Positions 1-5,331 of a DNA stretch of 5,331 nucleotides are shown here, one piece after another. A model generated the notes under the pieces. That model was not told the DNA's origin, made no database searches, and worked only from the letters and a program-made list of their open reading frames with translations. The first letter of the stretch is position 1. Every line of letters starts with the position of its first letter. Source of the DNA: Planctomycetia bacterium (lineage in GTDB: Bacteria; Planctomycetota; Phycisphaerae; Phycisphaerales; SM1A02). The translations under genes were made by a program, and so were the position numbers. Location: positions 1-5,331 of the forward strand of contig SYHM01000103.1 of NCBI GenBank assembly GCA_005799205.1, written 5' to 3'.

Positions 1-780
1 ATCAATGACGACTTTTTGTACTGGCTAAAGACGAGCGGACCGAACTGGTTGCTTGCAGTGCTCGTGGTTGCATGCCTCATGATGGGATGGAATTGGAGGA
101 AGAACCGAGAGGCATCCGCGCTCGATCTCGCGTGGGCAGAACTCAACGCGGCCGACATCCCATCAGCACTGAAGGATGTCGCTGCAAAGCATGGTTCGAT
201 CGATTCGGTTGCAACGTATGCGCTTCTCAATGCGGGAGATCGGTATCTCCAGAGCATCCTCTCTGGCAAGCGATTCGATCGTGAGGCAACAGCATCGGAC
301 GCATCGATGACCCCAGAACTCAAGGCCGAGTGGCTCGCTGAAGCAGACGCGCTCTACCTCGATGTCATCAAGGCTGCGCAGACCGATCCGACAGGCGGAT
401 CACGCGGGTTTGAGATTGGGGCGCTCTTTGGTCGGGCAGCGGTCGCCGAGACTCGCGGCGATGTCACTTCTGCGAAGACGAACCTCGAAGCGATTCAAGC
501 CGTTGCGGGTGACGACTATCCGTGGCTCGTGAAGAACGCGGCTGCGCGACTTGCAACGCTCGGCGTGATTTCGTCGCCATATCCCATTCCAGCCGCGCCC
601 GTCGCCGCGCTGCCTCCAGTGGTTGACCCTGCAACGGGTCTCGCTCCAACAGCACTGCCGGCTGCGGATACTGAAGCGCTGAAACTCTTGCTCGGAGACT
701 TGTCGAAGTCCAGCAGCGCTCCGGCAGCTGCGCCGATTGCAGTCCCAAGTCCTGCCCCAGAATCGGCTCCCGCTCCGTAA
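1..780 (+). CDS. Membrane-anchored TPR-like protein with Pro/Ala-rich C-terminal tail (5' partial)
   Basis: The reading frame is open from the first base and ends at TAA 778-780, so the start lies upstream. The TTG at 16 has no ribosome binding site and sits in the middle of continuous coding sequence, so it is unlikely to be the start. The visible 259 codons begin with a short polar stretch, then one hydrophobic segment (about residues 15-33, NWLLAVLVVACLMM) followed by basic residues. Next comes an Ala-rich helical domain (about 38-187) whose spacing of small and aromatic residues, for example the FGRAAVAETRGD stretch, resembles tetratricopeptide repeats of the YfgM/CpoB-like type. The last ~65 residues are low-complexity Pro/Ala/Ser with a short helix containing EALKLLLGDL. 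One N-terminal membrane segment with a soluble TPR domain suggests a single-pass envelope protein that makes protein-protein contacts. The exact function cannot be read. It lies 30 nt upstream of the pseudouridine synthase and could be co-transcribed with it. Confidence 0.75.
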   Translation: MNDDFLYWLKTSGPNWLLAVLVVACLMMGWNWRKNREASALDLAWAELNAADIPSALKDVAAKHGSIDSVATYALLNAGDRYLQSILSGKRFDREATASDASMTPELKAEWLAEADALYLDVIKAAQTDPTGGSRGFEIGALFGRAAVAETRGDVTSAKTNLEAIQAVAGDDYPWLVKNAAARLATLGVISSPYPIPAAPVAALPPVVDPATGLAPTALPAADTEALKLLLGDLSKSSSAPAAAPIAVPSPAPESAPAP

Positions 781-786
781 CGCACG

Positions 787-803
787 GCAGCGATCAACGC
801 TGC
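787..803 (+). promoter_or_regulatory. GC-rich stem-loop in the gap before the pseudouridine synthase start
   Basis: A perfect 6-bp inverted repeat, GCAGCG (787-792) and CGCTGC (798-803), encloses a 5-nt loop. It fills most of the 30-nt gap between the TPR gene stop and the ATG at 811 and ends 7 nt before that ATG, where a Shine-Dalgarno sequence would normally lie. There is no T-tract, so it is not a classical intrinsic terminator. A role in translation coupling or mRNA processing is speculation. Confidence 0.3.
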
Positions 804-810
804 GGACTCC

Positions 811-1968
811 ATGGCACTTGATCCTCAACGCGAGAGTCCACCGCTCATTTCGGAAGCGGGGACGGTCGATCGGGATGCACTTTTTGCGTTGTATGACGAC
901 GCGGGTGCTTCAGACGAGGATCGTCCAGTCGCCGTCAGCTTTACCCTCAGCCATGACCTGAACAAGCGTCTCGATCGATATCTCGTCGATCGCGTTCCGT
1001 TCCTCAGTCGCACATCGCTGCAACGACTCATCGATGAAGATGCTGTGCTCGTGAATGGCCGAGTTGCCAAGGCGAGCACCAAGTTGCGGCTAGGAGATGT
1101 CGTTGTCGCGACGCTTCCACCTCCGCCGTCGAGCGAGATTCCACCTGAGGAGATGGACCTCGACATTCTCTTCGAAGACTCAGAGATGATCGTCATCAAC
1201 AAGCGTCCGGGGCTGATCGTGCATCCCGCGCGAAGCCACAAGTCGGGCACACTCATCAATGGGCTGGCGTGGCACTTTCAACATCGCACGAGCGGGCAAC
1301 TCTCAGACGTCGGAAAAGAATTCGCTCGCCCAGGCGTCGTACACCGACTCGACAAGCACACCAGCGGCGTCATGGTTGCAGCGAAGACCGATACCGCACA
1401 TTGGCGTCTCGGAAAGCAGTTTGAAATGCGACAGACTCACAAGCGCTACCTCGCGATCGTCGAGGGGCATCCAGAGCCCCTCGTCGATCTGATCGATTTG
1501 CCGCTTGGAAAACACCCGACCATTCGAGAGAAGTATGCGGTGCGCCACGATGAGACCGGCAAGCCATCGCAGACCTTCTATCGAGTGCTCGAGAATTATC
1601 TCGGGTATTCGCTCGTCGAACTCGAGCTGCGCACTGGTCGAACGCATCAGATTCGAGTGCACCTCTCACACATCGGATACCCGCTGCTGGGCGACGACAT
1701 GTACGGTGGCAGCCACATCTGCGAACGTGATATCGGCGGACCGTCGGACGCACCCTTGATGAGTCGGCAGGCGCTGCACGCGGCGTATCTAGGGCTACGC
1801 CACCCAATCTCGAACGAAGCGATGACATTTCAAGCGCCGCTTCATGCTGATATGCAGCGAACCGTCGACCTCTTACGCACGCATCGATTTCAGCGCGCCA
1901 TCGAGTCTGGTGGAACCGTCGTCTCGGTGCCGCGCTCGAAGCCGACTCATCCGCCGATCGACCTCTAG
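811..1968 (+). CDS. rluD: RluA/RluD-family ribosomal large subunit pseudouridine synthase
   Basis: The 385-residue protein should convert specific uridines in 23S rRNA to pseudouridine in the cytoplasm. After a ~48-residue acidic N-terminal extension comes an S4 RNA-binding domain (about 50-103; RLDRYLVDR, then VLVNG). The catalytic domain follows, with the family signature HRLDKHTSG at 178-186. D181 is the expected catalytic aspartate. The conserved RTHQIRVHL (277-285) and GDDMYGG motifs follow. E. coli RluD is about 326 residues; the extra length here is the N-terminal extension and a basic C-terminal tail. The ATG at 811 is the first start after the upstream stop; it has no Shine-Dalgarno match, and no better ATG precedes the S4 domain. 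The family is certain. The symbol is by closest resemblance (S4 plus catalytic domain), and the target uridines could differ from those of E. coli RluD. Its stop overlaps that of the convergent gpsA. Confidence 0.93.
   Translation: MALDPQRESPPLISEAGTVDRDALFALYDDAGASDEDRPVAVSFTLSHDLNKRLDRYLVDRVPFLSRTSLQRLIDEDAVLVNGRVAKASTKLRLGDVVVATLPPPPSSEIPPEEMDLDILFEDSEMIVINKRPGLIVHPARSHKSGTLINGLAWHFQHRTSGQLSDVGKEFARPGVVHRLDKHTSGVMVAAKTDTAHWRLGKQFEMRQTHKRYLAIVEGHPEPLVDLIDLPLGKHPTIREKYAVRHDETGKPSQTFYRVLENYLGYSLVELELRTGRTHQIRVHLSHIGYPLLGDDMYGGSHICERDIGGPSDAPLMSRQALHAAYLGLRHPISNEAMTFQAPLHADMQRTVDLLRTHRFQRAIESGGTVVSVPRSKPTHPPIDL
1455..1489 (+). repeat. Long imperfect inverted repeat inside the pseudouridine synthase gene
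   Basis: The arms are 1455-1468 and 1476-1489, separated by a 7-nt loop (ATCCAGA). Thirteen of 14 positions pair. The inner 8 bp (CGAGGGGC with GCCCCTCG) are perfect, then comes one T/T mismatch, then 5 more pairs. It lies within coding sequence for the VEGHPEPLVDLID region just after the catalytic motif. No T-run follows, so an intrinsic terminator is unlikely. It may form a hairpin in the mRNA. It could also be a by-product of codon choice. Confidence 0.55.
1965..1968. other. CTAG palindrome carrying both convergent stop codons
   Basis: On the plus strand TAG at 1966-1968 ends the pseudouridine synthase. On the minus strand TAG (plus-strand CTA, 1965-1967) ends gpsA. The two genes therefore overlap tail-to-tail by 4 bp, leaving no intergenic space for a terminator. 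Confidence 0.9.
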
Positions 1969-2957
1969 ATGCGCTCGAGGCTGGTGGTGCGGCGCATCAA
2001 CTCAAGGAGCGCCTCGCGAGGGTCCTTCCCCTCAAAGAGCACAGCATGGACGGCCTGCGCAATCGGCATGTCGACTTGATGAAGTGCCGCAAGCTGCGCA
2101 ACGACGCGGCAGGTATCGACTCCCTCGACAACGGAGTCCATCGATGCCAACGCTGCGGCGCACGAATCGCCGCTGCCGATTTTTTCACCGAGTGTGCGAT
2201 TGCGGCCGTCGGCGCTGAAGCACGTGGTTGCGAGGTCACCCATTCCTGCGATCCCAAAGAATGTGTCACGCCTCCCACCCATGGCGATGCCGAGGCGTGA
2301 AATCTCCGCAAGTCCGCGCGCGAGCAACGTCGCCTTTGCATTCATCCCAAGTCGCATGCCATCGATCAATCCTGCCGCGATTGCGATGACATTCTTGATC
2401 GCCCCCGCCGCCTCAACTCCTGCCTGATCAGAACTGCAGTAGATACGCCATGCATCGCCCGTGAGCGCACGCTGGACGCGCTGCGCCGCCGCCTCGGTTC
2501 CTGCAGCGATCAATGCCGTTGGGAGCCCGCGCGCGACCTCGGTCGCAATCGTTGGACCTGAGAGCGCGACCCGTTCACCAGCGACTCCAATGTCGGCGAG
2601 CACTTCGGTGGGCCGCAGCATCGTCCCCATCTCAAATCCCTTGGCGACGCTCACCACAATTGCCGACCGAGGACAGTCGGCGATCAGAACATTCCAGACT
2701 GCACGGGCGTACTGGGCGGGAATGGCAGTCAGTACGAGATCGGCATCCTCAAGAGCGCGTCGAGCATCACCAGTCACGACGAGTGATGTCGGCAGCGTGA
2801 GACCTGCGATACGAGGTGTTGCGCGGTTGCGTTGGAGCGGTTCGACCTCATCGGGAGTCCGACCCCAGAGCACAACGGAGTGCCCCGCTCGCGCTGCGTG
2901 GCACGCGAGGACCGTTCCAAACTGCCCACAGCCGATGACCGCGATGCGCTCTGGCAT
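1965..2957 (-). CDS. gpsA: NAD(P)+-dependent glycerol-3-phosphate dehydrogenase
   Basis: This cytoplasmic enzyme reduces dihydroxyacetone phosphate to sn-glycerol 3-phosphate, the backbone precursor of membrane phospholipids. The 330-residue length matches the family (E. coli GpsA is 339). Visible motifs are the N-terminal Rossmann loop GCGQFG (residues 9-14), VAKGFE with a conserved Lys (106), LSGPTIATEVA (from about 132), GAIKN with the expected catalytic Lys (188), GMGDL with Asp 241, and the substrate-phosphate contact GRNR (251-254). The VVEGVDT motif lies near the C-terminus. I prefer ATG at 2957 because an SD-like TAGGG (2965-2969) sits 7 nt upstream; a GTG at 2963 would add two residues but leaves only 1 nt of spacing. 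The gene is convergent with the pseudouridine synthase and divergent from the P-type ATPase. All key residues are present, so it should be active. Confidence 0.95.
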   Translation of the reverse strand: MPERIAVIGCGQFGTVLACHAARAGHSVVLWGRTPDEVEPLQRNRATPRIAGLTLPTSLVVTGDARRALEDADLVLTAIPAQYARAVWNVLIADCPRSAIVVSVAKGFEMGTMLRPTEVLADIGVAGERVALSGPTIATEVARGLPTALIAAGTEAAAQRVQRALTGDAWRIYCSSDQAGVEAAGAIKNVIAIAAGLIDGMRLGMNAKATLLARGLAEISRLGIAMGGRRDTFFGIAGMGDLATTCFSADGRNRTLGEKIGSGDSCAAALASMDSVVEGVDTCRVVAQLAALHQVDMPIAQAVHAVLFEGKDPREALLELMRRTTSLERI

Positions 2958-3008
2958 CGACACACCCTACCACGGCGCGGACCCATCACCGGTGCTACCC
3001 TCACAACG
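2958..3008. promoter_or_regulatory. Divergent gpsA / P-type ATPase intergenic region with CACCGGTG palindrome
   Basis: Only 51 nt separate the two start codons, so both transcripts must start here or inside the opposite gene. The interval is GC-rich, with no visible -10/-35 pair. It contains a perfect 8-bp palindrome, CACCGGTG (2987-2994), ending 14 nt before the ATPase ATG. It is also partly symmetric, with CACCCTACC near the gpsA side and GCTACCCTCAC near the ATPase side. A metal-responsive operator is conceivable but is not supported by any known consensus here. Confidence 0.3.
2965..2969 (-). promoter_or_regulatory. Possible ribosome binding site of gpsA
   Basis: The minus-strand sequence TAGGG lies 7 nt before the ATG at 2957 and only 1 nt before the alternative GTG at 2963, so it favours the ATG. 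It is a partial match to the anti-Shine-Dalgarno complement, and the only one I noticed at a gene start in this window. Confidence 0.4.
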
Positions 3009-5048
3009 ATGACCACTCTCGAACGCACTCCCGCAACACTGCCCACCGACCGCGAGGGCGACGGAGCTCAAGGGGGAGCACGACTTGAGCGTCGGCTCTT
3101 CGTCGCGTTGTGCGGCGGGACGCTCCTGCTTGTTGCGTGGCTCGGCGAAGCATTGCTCGGGATCGAACACTCGGTCGCGCAGATTCCTGCTGTGGTTGGC
3201 GCGATCGTGCTCACCATTCCAATGGCGACTGGTGCGATCAAAGAGCTCCGCGCAGGTCGACCATCGAGCGACTCCCTCGCGACGGTAGCGATCCTGGCGG
3301 CAATTGCGAACCACCTCTACTTGGCTGCGGGCTTTCTCGCGTTTTTTCTGTGGCTTTCAGAGCTGATCCTCTCACGAACCGCGTGGGGAGCCCAGCGCGC
3401 GATCCGAGAACTTCTCGAACTCACTCCAGACATGGCGCGCATCGTCAACTCACAAGGTGAAGAGCGCGAGGTCAGCCGCACCGTCGTTCGTGTTGGGGAC
3501 ATCGTGCGTGTGCGCCCTGGCGAGAACCTGCCAGCCGACGGGCGCATCATCGCAGGCACAAGCAACATCAACCAGGCATCGCTCACGGGCGAAGCAATTC
3601 CGGTTGATGCACAACCTGGGCTCGATGTGCACGCTGGCACAACCAACCTCACTGGACAGATAGACATTCAGGTGACGGCTGTCGCGGGCGAAACCACCAT
3701 CGGAAAGGTGGAATCGCTCATTCGAGAAGCGGAAAATTCTCGCAGCGATCGGCAAGAGCTGATTGAGCGCCTCGCGTCGTACTACGTGCCCGTTGTGCTC
3801 ATGGTCGCGGGGCTCGTCTGGTTCTTCACGAGCAAGAGTGCGATCGCAAGCGTGCGAGATCAAGCGGCAGTTCGGGCGATCACGGTGCTCGTTGTGACAT
3901 GCCCTGGAGCACTGCTCATCGCCTATCCGACGGCCATGGTCGCAGCATTCGCTGCCGCGGCGCGACTCGGAATCATGATCAAGCAGACTCGAACGCTCGA
4001 GGCAGCTGGTCGAATCGACACAGTTGTGCTCGACAAGACAGGCACGCTCACAACGGGACGTTTTAGTGTGAGTCGGCTCGCTCCAGCTCAAGGGTGTGAA
4101 GGGGCCGCACTGCTGCAAGGGGCGGCGGATTGCGAACAGTCCTCGAACCACCCACTCGCCAAGAGCATCCTCGAGACTGCTCAGCGCGCGCGCATCCAAC
4201 CGACCGCACTGAGTTCATACGAAGAGGTTCACGGGCGTGGCGTCATCGCTTGCACGGCTTCAGGGTCGACACTGCACGCGGGCCGATCTCGTTGGCTGTG
4301 TGAGTTGAACCCATCGATCGTCGACGAGGTCGCGAAGGTCGAAGCGCGGATCGATGGCATGTCGAGTGTGCATGTGATGGTCGACAACCACTACCTCGGC
4401 GCAGTTGGGCTCGAAGACAAAGTGCGCCAACATGCTCCTGAAACAATCACGCGGCTACGCGCCCTTGGAGTGCGGCGCGTCTGCATCTTCACCGGCGATC
4501 GGCTCGCCGTTGCCCGTCAGGTTGGAGAGGCGGTCGGGGTTGACGCAATCGAAGCGGAGTGTCTGCCAGAAGAGAAACACGAGGAACTCAAGTACCTGCT
4601 GCACCGTGGACACAAGGTGCTCGTGGTCGGTGACGGCATCAACGACGGCCCCATTCTCGCGAGTGCTGATGTCGGTGTCGCCATGGGACTCTCAGGATCG
4701 GATATCGCGACCAACAGCGCTGGGGTGGCGTTGATGAACGACGACCTACGACACATTCCTTTCTTGCTCGAACTGGCAAGCAAGGCGCGTGGAGTGATCG
4801 CCGTGAACATCGCTGCGAGCCTGCTGCTCGCGCTGATTGGACTCGCGCTTGCAGCGACTGGGCAGATTCAGATCTGGGTGACTCCCTTCTATCAAGCGGC
4901 GGCCTACATCTTCGTGATTGCAAACAGCCTGCGTCTCGTGCGCTTCGGCGAGGAGTATGCCGACACCGAAGAGGTCCGGCGCGAGAGCGAAGCGCGCCGC
5001 ACAGCGAAGCCGCTGCGTGCGATCCACCGAATCTCAGCGACGTCGTAA
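3009..5048 (+). CDS. P1B-like heavy-metal-translocating P-type ATPase with CPG transport motif
   Basis: This 679-residue inner-membrane pump should use ATP to move a metal ion. About eight membrane segments fit the P1B layout: two N-terminal helices (about 27-75), two more before the actuator domain, a pair around the CPG motif, and two at the C-terminus. The actuator loop has TGEA at 193-196, where TGES or TGEP is usual. The transport helix has CPG at 298-300 instead of CPC. The phosphorylation motif DKTGTLT starts at D342, NHPLA with H381/P382 marks the nucleotide-binding domain, followed by GRG. The hinge GDGINDGP holds D542 and D546. NSLRL (N639) ends the last helix. There is no N-terminal CxxC metal-binding domain or His-rich stretch, and no canonical M5/M6 metal ligands, so the ion cannot be assigned. 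The ATG at 3009 is chosen because the frame upstream (from 2832) merely runs antisense to gpsA; no Shine-Dalgarno is visible. A cytochrome c gene follows 5 nt downstream. Confidence 0.92.
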   Translation: MTTLERTPATLPTDREGDGAQGGARLERRLFVALCGGTLLLVAWLGEALLGIEHSVAQIPAVVGAIVLTIPMATGAIKELRAGRPSSDSLATVAILAAIANHLYLAAGFLAFFLWLSELILSRTAWGAQRAIRELLELTPDMARIVNSQGEEREVSRTVVRVGDIVRVRPGENLPADGRIIAGTSNINQASLTGEAIPVDAQPGLDVHAGTTNLTGQIDIQVTAVAGETTIGKVESLIREAENSRSDRQELIERLASYYVPVVLMVAGLVWFFTSKSAIASVRDQAAVRAITVLVVTCPGALLIAYPTAMVAAFAAAARLGIMIKQTRTLEAAGRIDTVVLDKTGTLTTGRFSVSRLAPAQGCEGAALLQGAADCEQSSNHPLAKSILETAQRARIQPTALSSYEEVHGRGVIACTASGSTLHAGRSRWLCELNPSIVDEVAKVEARIDGMSSVHVMVDNHYLGAVGLEDKVRQHAPETITRLRALGVRRVCIFTGDRLAVARQVGEAVGVDAIEAECLPEEKHEELKYLLHRGHKVLVVGDGINDGPILASADVGVAMGLSGSDIATNSAGVALMNDDLRHIPFLLELASKARGVIAVNIAASLLLALIGLALAATGQIQIWVTPFYQAAAYIFVIANSLRLVRFGEEYADTEEVRRESEARRTAKPLRAIHRISATS

Positions 5049-5053
5049 CACCT

Positions 5054-5331
5054 ATGGGATCGACCCACCCCCAGCGCAATCATTGGTGCTGGTCGGTGGT
5101 GGGAGCCATGCTGTGCATGGGCTCGAACGCTCGAGGTCAATCCAACGACGAGGTGGCTCAGCTTTTCGCACGCACGTGTCTGGGGTGCCACAGCGCTGAT
5201 GGCGCTTCTGGACTCGATCTCACCCGTCCCGGAACGCTCGCGCGACGGGCTCTGACTGCTGCGCAACTTGTGCGAACCGGGGTCATGCCTCCATGGTTGC
5301 CAGGCGGCAAAGGGGCGCCACTGCGCGCTCC
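5054..5331 (+). CDS. Exported c-type cytochrome with MPPW motif (3' partial)
   Basis: The frame starts at ATG 5054, 5 nt after the ATPase stop, and stays open to the window end (92 full codons). The first ~28 residues look like a Sec signal peptide: Arg 8 and His 10, a hydrophobic core (WCWSVVGAMLCMG), and a possible cleavage after ARG (28). Then comes FARTCLGCHSADG: CLGCH at 42-46 is a haem c attachment site (CxxCH) with H46 as proximal ligand. VMPPWLPGG (M78 to W81) follows. Its Met is a candidate distal haem ligand, and MPPW is a pattern I associate with cytochrome c domains fused or linked to periplasmic copper monooxygenase-like and redoxin proteins. The protein should be periplasmic or envelope-bound and carry electrons; what follows the cytochrome domain is not visible. 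ATGs at 5108 and 5117 are alternative starts but would destroy the signal peptide. Tight spacing suggests one operon with the ATPase. Confidence 0.85.
   Translation, partial: MGSTHPQRNHWCWSVVGAMLCMGSNARGQSNDEVAQLFARTCLGCHSADGASGLDLTRPGTLARRALTAAQLVRTGVMPPWLPGGKGAPLRA
5103..5124 (+). repeat. Short hairpin in the cytochrome signal-peptide coding region
   Basis: Bases 5103-5111 (GAGCCATGC) pair with 5115-5124 (GCATGGGCTC) through nine base pairs with one bulged G (5121) and a 3-nt loop. It begins 50 nt into the cytochrome gene and includes the in-frame ATG codons at 5108 and 5117. It may form in the mRNA; no function is shown. Confidence 0.35.

Noticed and set aside
16..780. TTG at 16 as the true start of the TPR-like gene
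   Set aside because: The frame is open to base 1, there is no ribosome binding site, and such a start would leave only a few residues before the membrane anchor; a truncated 5' end is more likely.
400..828. 142-codon minus-strand open frame opposite the TPR gene and the pseudouridine synthase start
   Set aside because: The product is Arg/Cys-rich and featureless, and the plus-strand frames have clear protein character.
1455..1489. The inverted repeat in the pseudouridine synthase gene as an intrinsic terminator
   Set aside because: It is inside a conserved coding region and no T-run follows the stem on either strand.
2832..3008. N-terminal extension of the P-type ATPase starting at ATG 2832
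   Set aside because: The extra 59 codons overlap the gpsA start region in antisense, have no membrane or metal-binding character, and the ATG at 3009 gives a protein that begins just before the first membrane helix.
2461..3012. 183-codon plus-strand open frame opposite gpsA
   Set aside because: It lies antisense to the conserved NAD-binding half of GpsA and gives a low-complexity Ala/Arg/Ser/Pro translation without motifs.
3840..3847. HIP1 octamer as evidence of a cyanobacterial origin
   Set aside because: Only one full GCGATCGC was found, and it is part of a general CGATCG excess. Nothing else in the window points to a cyanobacterium.
3900..3908. CPG in the transport helix as a sign that the ATPase is a dead or mutated copy
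   Set aside because: All catalytic motifs and the full frame are intact, and CPG variants occur, as I recall, in other metal P-type ATPases, so divergence in specificity is more likely than decay.
3450..4199. 249-codon open frame antisense to the ATPase
   Set aside because: Its translation is rich in Arg, His and Cys with no domain or membrane pattern, and the opposite strand encodes the conserved ATPase core. It is a high-GC shadow frame.

Overview
The window holds five protein-coding genes, two of them cut by its edges, and almost no non-coding DNA. It looks like bacterial chromosome of roughly 60% GC (judged by eye). A Planctomycetota host, possibly a Phycisphaerae-like lineage, is a plausible inference. 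It rests on the near absence of Shine-Dalgarno sites, a membrane-anchored TPR protein with a long Pro/Ala tail, and a secreted c-type cytochrome with an MPPW motif. It is not proven by the sequence.

Layout: (1) nt 1-780 (+), the 3' part of a membrane-anchored TPR-like protein. (2) nt 811-1968 (+), an RluA/RluD-family 23S rRNA pseudouridine synthase, 30 nt downstream and in the same frame. (3) nt 1965-2957 (-), GpsA, NAD(P)+-dependent glycerol-3-phosphate dehydrogenase. It converges on the pseudouridine synthase, and the two stop codons share one CTAG palindrome. (4) nt 3009-5048 (+), a P1B-like metal-transporting P-type ATPase, divergent from gpsA across about 50 nt. (5) nt 5054 to the window end (+), the start of an exported c-type cytochrome, 5 nt after the ATPase stop.

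The first three genes are ordinary housekeeping functions: envelope protein, ribosome modification and phospholipid precursor synthesis. The more interesting part is the ATPase/cytochrome c pair. The ATPase has every catalytic P-type motif, but it lacks an N-terminal metal-binding domain, carries CPG instead of CPC in the transport helix, and lacks recognisable M5/M6 metal ligands. The tightly linked exported haem protein suggests, by inference only, that the transporter supplies or handles a metal (copper is the obvious candidate) for a periplasmic redox system that continues beyond the window.

At a smaller scale there is a GC-rich stem-loop filling the gap before the pseudouridine synthase start, a long imperfect inverted repeat inside that gene, a small hairpin in the cytochrome signal-peptide region, an 8-bp palindrome between gpsA and the ATPase, and marked over-representation of CGATCG. 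No tRNA, rRNA, CRISPR array, insertion sequence or classical intrinsic terminator was seen.
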